NCBI GenBank assembly: GCA_964370445.1 | Contig: CAYJJK010000101.1 | Location: 1-8,274 of the forward strand | Direction: 5' to 3' | From: JAAYCI01 sp964370445 | GTDB lineage: Bacteria > Bacillota > Clostridia > Oscillospirales > Ruminococcaceae | DNA: 8,274 nt | Shown: piece by piece, positions 4,484-8,274 of the stretch | Layout of the letters: each line of letters starts with the position of its first letter | Position numbering within the stretch: position 1 is the stretch's first letter | Program-made: the position numbers and the translations under genes | The notes under the pieces: model-generated | What the model was told of the DNA's origin: nothing | Databases searched by the model: none | Seen by the model: only the letters and a program-made list of their open reading frames with translations

Positions 4484-6637
4484 TTAAGCAAAGCTTTCGT
4501 GTTCTATGTTGGGAACTGCGTAAATCAGTAAAGTGGGAGAGCTGAATGCAACGGGCAACTCGGCAAGTTGGCTTTGGCTACCGGCCATTTGGGTAGAATA
4601 TACAAGGTAATCAATGTCCCACTCTTGGCAAAGGCGTAGGATTTCTTCGCTTGAGGTGTCAGCACCGAATAAAGCGGTATTCGCCTCGATGCGTTCTGCA
4701 ACAGAGGCCTCGGACACACCCATGTTGGTGACAGCATATTGAAAACCTTCCATAAAGCCCTGCCGCCCGGAAAGGCCAGAGTACAGGTTGCTAATCCCTT
4801 CTTGACGTGCACCAGTGTGAATACGGTTGGTGGCAAACATCGAATCTTCTGGCGCATTTTCACGTAGCCATTCCATGCCGGCCTCGTCGTCAACATTCAT
4901 TACAACATCGTAAGGGTATTTTTCAACAAGCCCTAAATTGGTGGCAAGCCGCCTTGCGCCACTGCCTAGCAAATTGGTGTAAAGAAATGCGGCCGTGATA
5001 ATGCCTGCAGCGGCAAAAAATGCCACAATGCAAATAAAAAGACGACGGTAAAGGTGGCTTTTTGTCGTTTTTGTTTTTGCGATTGGTTTTAAATAATGAA
5101 GATTGCCCACGGCCAACAAGGTGAAAAAGAAAATGCCCGTGTATAAAAAATAACTTTGGCTCATGTGATGGTGATAAATGATGAAAAAGGCCAGAACACC
5201 ACCAATGCCGGCTGCGTAAAACAGCATGCGTTCCACACTGAGCTTTGAAAAATGGCGTAAATCATGGCAGAGGCCACGCACAAACAAAGGCACCTGTGCC
5301 GGCATTAAAAGTAAAGTTTGCAAAAGATATAAAATGGGGATGCTGATTTTCCAAAGAAGTTGATTTTCAATATACAGACGGTTTAATATGCCGCTAAAAT
5401 AACCCAGCTCCAAGGTTCCGGTAAAACGAAGGCTGGTGCTGCTGTTGGCCCCACTGCTAAAGAGAACAAAGTAAAAAATAATAAAGATTGCACTCAAAAC
5501 AGCACCCAGCAAAAGCCCTTGCCAATTGGTTTGTTTTGTAAATAGCCCCACCAAAATGGTAAGCATCAATGCCACAGCCACAATAGCTGCCATGGGGCCC
5601 TTTGTAATGCAAAAAAGTGTAAAAGAGCAAGCGGTGAGTGCGAAATGTGAAAAACTGATACAATAGCGCGCGCGTGCTGCACTGATAAATAGGGCCAAAA
5701 AGATGCTTAAAATGGAAAAAGCAGTGGTTTGACTGTTGATGTTTGTAATAAGGTGCGTAATGTTTTGGTTCCAAAATACGCTAAGGCCATTGGGAAGCAC
5801 TTTCCATAGGCTAGCGCAGGAAAACAAAAACAAAGAATACGGAAAGAGCAAATTTTTTACCACGCTGTTGGGCCAAAGAAACCGTGCCAAACGATATAGA
5901 CACAATACCATTGTGGCTAGCATTAGAGGCTGCATGTAAAAAGCAACAATGCGGTAGGCGTCCACGCCACTGATAAGCCCTAAAATACCGGCAATCATCT
6001 CATTGAAGTAATGATAGTTTAATCGCACATCAAAATAGCGAATGTCAATAGGGGGGAAAGCCAGCTGAAAGCTAAAGGCGTTTCCGGCGTTCCATAAGAG
6101 GTCGTGGTTGAGCAAGGTGTTGCCCACTTGTGAGGGAAGTGCATTTTTAACCACACCGGTAAAGGTGTATACCAAAAGTAAGAACGAAAACAAAAGAACC
6201 AACATCCATTGTGGCGGCGATAAAGCAAAACGTGTTGATAATGTTGGCTTTTGCTTATTTGATATCATAGCAAATAGCTTGCGCCCTAAAAAGAAACCAA
6301 GCCCCAAAACAGGCGGTAAAATATACAGCAGTGGTAAAATATGCAAATACATAGCAAAACAGTACACAACTGCTAAAAAGCCACTTCCAATTAAAAGTGC
6401 AAGTGGCAGAGAAAAGCCGGGCAAAAAGCGCTTAGTGCGAAGCAATTCAACACCTAAAAATCCGGGCAACACCACGTAAACAAACGCTACAGCATAAAAA
6501 CACAGCAATTCTAAAAAACTGCCGCCGCTGTATAAAGTTAAAACCAAGTAAACGACAACAGAAAAAAGTGTTAAGGCAAGTTTTGCGGGAAGACATTCCT
6601 CATAAAGCCATAAGAATTTTTTTTGTAATTGTTTCAA
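4484..6637 (-). CDS. Polytopic membrane protein, probably GT-C-like glycosyltransferase
   Basis: This 717-residue protein has roughly 13-15 hydrophobic segments over residues 19-555 and a soluble C-terminal domain of about 160 residues. The first extended loop after a membrane segment contains NHDLLWNAGNAFSF (Asp179), then RYFDVRLNYHYFNE. An early-loop Asp with a nearby aromatic/His motif resembles the catalytic loop of GT-C enzymes that use lipid-linked sugars. The tail includes AGMEWLRENAPEDSMFATN and YLVYSTQ, patterns common in the soluble ends of such proteins. I cannot name a family, donor or acceptor. The start is TTG (caa at 6635-6637): an AAGGGGTG Shine-Dalgarno lies just upstream, and the next in-frame Met is at residue 97, inside membrane sequence. 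It is divergent from murC with interleaved promoters, which hints at an envelope role by context only. Confidence 0.8.
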   Translation of the reverse strand: MKQLQKKFLWLYEECLPAKLALTLFSVVVYLVLTLYSGGSFLELLCFYAVAFVYVVLPGFLGVELLRTKRFLPGFSLPLALLIGSGFLAVVYCFAMYLHILPLLYILPPVLGLGFFLGRKLFAMISNKQKPTLSTRFALSPPQWMLVLLFSFLLLVYTFTGVVKNALPSQVGNTLLNHDLLWNAGNAFSFQLAFPPIDIRYFDVRLNYHYFNEMIAGILGLISGVDAYRIVAFYMQPLMLATMVLCLYRLARFLWPNSVVKNLLFPYSLFLFSCASLWKVLPNGLSVFWNQNITHLITNINSQTTAFSILSIFLALFISAARARYCISFSHFALTACSFTLFCITKGPMAAIVAVALMLTILVGLFTKQTNWQGLLLGAVLSAIFIIFYFVLFSSGANSSTSLRFTGTLELGYFSGILNRLYIENQLLWKISIPILYLLQTLLLMPAQVPLFVRGLCHDLRHFSKLSVERMLFYAAGIGGVLAFFIIYHHHMSQSYFLYTGIFFFTLLAVGNLHYLKPIAKTKTTKSHLYRRLFICIVAFFAAAGIITAAFLYTNLLGSGARRLATNLGLVEKYPYDVVMNVDDEAGMEWLRENAPEDSMFATNRIHTGARQEGISNLYSGLSGRQGFMEGFQYAVTNMGVSEASVAERIEANTALFGADTSSEEILRLCQEWDIDYLVYSTQMAGSQSQLAELPVAFSSPTLLIYAVPNIEHESFA

Positions 6638-6671
6638 GTGAACACCCCTTATAGGCCAAATCTAAAGTATT

Positions 6672-6700
6672 ATCATAGCATCTTTCGACAGCTTTGTCCA
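6672..6700 (-). promoter_or_regulatory. Promoter for the membrane protein gene
   Basis: On the minus strand TGGACA (6695-6700) and TATGAT (6672-6677) are separated by 17 bp; each box differs from consensus at one base. It would give a leader of about 28 nt before the TTG start. It overlaps the divergent murC promoter. Confidence 0.6.
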
Positions 6701-6713
6701 AATATGATATACT
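6685..6713 (+). promoter_or_regulatory. Promoter for murC
   Basis: TCGACA (6685-6690), a 17-bp spacer and TATACT (6708-6713), with TGA just before the -10 giving an extended -10 element. The -35 box lies inside the spacer of the divergent promoter, so the two probably cannot be occupied at once. Transcription would start near 6720, about 35 nt before the murC ATG. Confidence 0.65.
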
Positions 6714-6754
6714 GGTACTAGCAACAATAAACCCAGAAAGGAAGAACTTCTGCT

Positions 6755-8146
6755 ATGAAACCCAATCTTTCCCTCTTGTTAAGTACACCCAAAATCCTTC
6801 ACTTTGTGGGTGTTGGCGGCAGCGGGATGTACCCTTTGGTGCAAATTATGCTTTCGAAAGGGCATGAGGTGCAAGGCAGCGATGTTAACGAGGGTAGCAT
6901 TATAGATGCAGAGCGCAAAGCGGGCGTGCGTGTGATGATGTCACAAAAAGCCGAAAATGTGCAAGGGGCCGATTTGGTGGTTTATTCGGCAGCCATCCGC
7001 GAAGATAACCCAGAGCGCAGAGAGGCCGAACACCTTGGTTTGCCATGTATAGAGCGCAGTGTGCTTTTAGGGTATGTTACAAGTCTTTACAAACGTTCGG
7101 TTTGCATAGCGGGCACCCATGGGAAGACAACCGCTACAGGTATGTGTGTGCAAATTTTAGAAACCGCAGGGCTAGACCCTGCGGCTGTGATTGGTGGTAA
7201 ATTGCCGTTGATTGATGGCTATGGCAAAGAGGGTAAAAACGACAGCATTGTGGTGGAAGCTTGCGAATATCATCACACATTTTTGCAACTGGTGCCCAAC
7301 ACGGCAGTGCTTCTCAATATAGACAGTGACCATCTTGAGTATTTTGGGGATATGGAAAATTTAACAAAAGCTTTTCGTGACTTTTGTGCCTTGAGCAGTG
7401 GGACAATTATCTACAATGCAGACGATGCAAAGAGTATAGCGGCTATAAAGGAATTACCTCAAGAAAAATGTGGTTTTGGGCTACAAGCTCATTGTGATGT
7501 TCGGGGTGTAAATTTAAAAGAGCCACGCCCGGCCTATTATTCATTTGAAGTGCAGGAAAATGAAAAAACACAAGGAGTTGTAGAACTTTCTGTGCCGGGG
7601 CGGCATAATGTATACAATGCTCTTGCGGCATATGCTGCGGCAAGGCGCGCGGGTGCAAGTGCAAAACAATGTATTGAAGGTTTGCAAAGTTTTTTGGGCA
7701 CAGGGCGGCGTTTTGAGGTTTTAGGCAAAGTGGAGGGCGTTACCGTTGCAGATGACTACGCACATCATCCGGCAGAGTTGCATGCAACACTAAGTGCAGC
7801 GGCAGATATGGGGTACGGTGCGGTTTGGGCAGTGTTTCAGCCCTATACATTCACGCGCACAGAGCAACATCTTGAAGAGTTTGCAAAAGCCCTTTCGCTT
7901 GCCGACCATGTGGTGATGACAGCCATAATGGGTGGGAGAGAGAGAGAAGAAGATTACAATATCACCACAGAAGAGCTGGCAAAGCGCATTGAGGGAAGTG
8001 TTTGGTTCAAAACTCAGCGTGAGGTGGCGCAGTATGTGAGAAAAAATGCAAAAATGGGAGATTTAGTGGTCACCCTTGGTTGTGGGGATATTTATAAATG
8101 TGCCCACATGATGCTACAAGAGCCGGAAGAGCCCAGTGCTCAGTAA
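6755..8146 (+). CDS. murC: UDP-N-acetylmuramate--L-alanine ligase
   Basis: A complete 463-residue MurC. In the cytoplasm it joins L-alanine to UDP-MurNAc using ATP, the first step of peptidoglycan stem-peptide assembly. Motifs in order: nucleotide-binding GVGGSGM (19-25), P-loop GTHGKTTAT (120-128), EACEYHHTF (168-176), NIDSDHLEYF (188-197), GRHNVYNA (282-289), GTGRRFE (315-321), DDYAHHP (333-339) and QPYTFTRT (362-369). These distinguish MurC from MurD, MurE, MurF and from Mpl. The N-terminal loop reads GSGMYPLVQ instead of the common GIGMSGLA, a variant I associate with Ruminococcaceae-like MurC. The ATG is preceded by AAAGGA at 6737-6742, 12 nt away, somewhat longer than usual. It appears monocistronic, with its own promoter and a hairpin downstream. 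Confidence 0.97.
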   Translation: MKPNLSLLLSTPKILHFVGVGGSGMYPLVQIMLSKGHEVQGSDVNEGSIIDAERKAGVRVMMSQKAENVQGADLVVYSAAIREDNPERREAEHLGLPCIERSVLLGYVTSLYKRSVCIAGTHGKTTATGMCVQILETAGLDPAAVIGGKLPLIDGYGKEGKNDSIVVEACEYHHTFLQLVPNTAVLLNIDSDHLEYFGDMENLTKAFRDFCALSSGTIIYNADDAKSIAAIKELPQEKCGFGLQAHCDVRGVNLKEPRPAYYSFEVQENEKTQGVVELSVPGRHNVYNALAAYAAARRAGASAKQCIEGLQSFLGTGRRFEVLGKVEGVTVADDYAHHPAELHATLSAAADMGYGAVWAVFQPYTFTRTEQHLEEFAKALSLADHVVMTAIMGGREREEDYNITTEELAKRIEGSVWFKTQREVAQYVRKNAKMGDLVVTLGCGDIYKCAHMMLQEPEEPSAQ

Positions 8147-8182
8147 GAGGCGGTGTTTTCGCCACATAGTTTAGGCATACAA

Positions 8183-8210
8183 AAAGACGCAAGGGTTTCC
8201 TTGCGTCTTT
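8183..8210. terminator. Bidirectional intrinsic terminator after murC
   Basis: A perfect 12-bp stem (8183-8194 with 8199-8210, GACGCAAGG core) closes a 4-nt GTTT loop. On the minus strand it is followed by a run of T residues (stem TTT plus two more), making a good terminator for the gene entering from the right. On the plus strand the U-tract is only the three T of the stem, so it is a weaker stop for murC, 36 nt past its stop codon. Confidence 0.8.
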
Positions 8211-8274
8211 CAGTTCGTCAATAAAGCACCAATTGCGTCGTCAGACTGCAAAATGCCGCGGCAGTTGCATATCA
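8210..8274 (-). CDS. C-terminal end of an unidentified protein (cut by window edge)
   Basis: One minus-strand frame stays open from the right edge to a TGA at 8210-8212 and encodes a 20-residue tail that includes CNCRG and DDAIGALL. The stop codon coincides with the first base of the terminator hairpin, the usual layout at the end of a bacterial gene; the other two frames do not end in this way. The fragment is too short to identify the protein. Strand and end point are inferred mainly from the terminator. Confidence 0.42.
   Translation of the reverse strand, partial: ICNCRGILQSDDAIGALLTN

Noticed and set aside
6108..6479. 123-codon plus-strand open frame inside the membrane protein gene
   Set aside because: It is antisense to hydrophobic codons, which yields a typical Lys-rich shadow, and has no convincing ribosome site or homology.
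1..8274. Mobile elements, CRISPR arrays, tRNA or rRNA genes
   Set aside because: No regularly spaced repeats, transposase motifs, terminal inverted repeats or recognisable tRNA/rRNA segments were seen on either strand.

Overview
The window looks like chromosomal core-genome DNA from a low-to-mid GC Firmicute. It is most likely a clostridial gut-type lineage of the Oscillospirales/Ruminococcaceae sort. This rests on the MurC N-terminus (GVGGSGMYPLVQ), the L21/L27/Obg group, a YebC-MrnC pair typical of Gram-positives, strong TTGACA/TATAAT-type promoters, purine-rich Shine-Dalgarno sites and a zinc-ribbon protein kinase-like gene. The taxon is inferred from protein style, not from a search.

Left block (1-3930, all minus strand, reading right to left): a strong promoter and a short structured leader precede rplU (L21), then rpmA (L27) only 15 nt later, then a very clear intrinsic terminator. 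After it come obg (ribosome-assembly GTPase), a 199-bp gap with an imperfect 23-25-bp direct repeat, mrnC (Mini-ribonuclease III, 23S rRNA maturation) and yebC. yebC has its own consensus promoter overlapping the 3' end of mrnC. Last is the start of a zinc-ribbon protein kinase-like gene that runs off the left edge. Most of this block serves ribosome synthesis and translation. Two details stand out: L27 has no cleavable N-terminal extension, and no prp protease gene lies between rplU and rpmA.

Middle (3931-4483): acpS (holo-ACP synthase) on the plus strand is fired divergently from rplU by its own extended -10 promoter.

Right block (4484-8274): a large polytopic membrane protein (717 aa, probably GT-C-like glycosyltransferase superfamily, function unknown) lies on the minus strand and is divergent from murC on the plus strand. 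Their two predicted promoters interleave over about 40 bp around a quasi-palindrome. murC is followed by a strong hairpin terminator that also sits right at the stop codon of an unidentified minus-strand gene entering from the right edge.

I found no mobile element, CRISPR array, tRNA or rRNA. Nothing amounts to a convincing new multi-gene system. The points most worth a second look are the kinase-like protein with an altered glycine loop, the L27/Prp absence, the L21 leader, the interleaved divergent promoters and the unassigned membrane protein.
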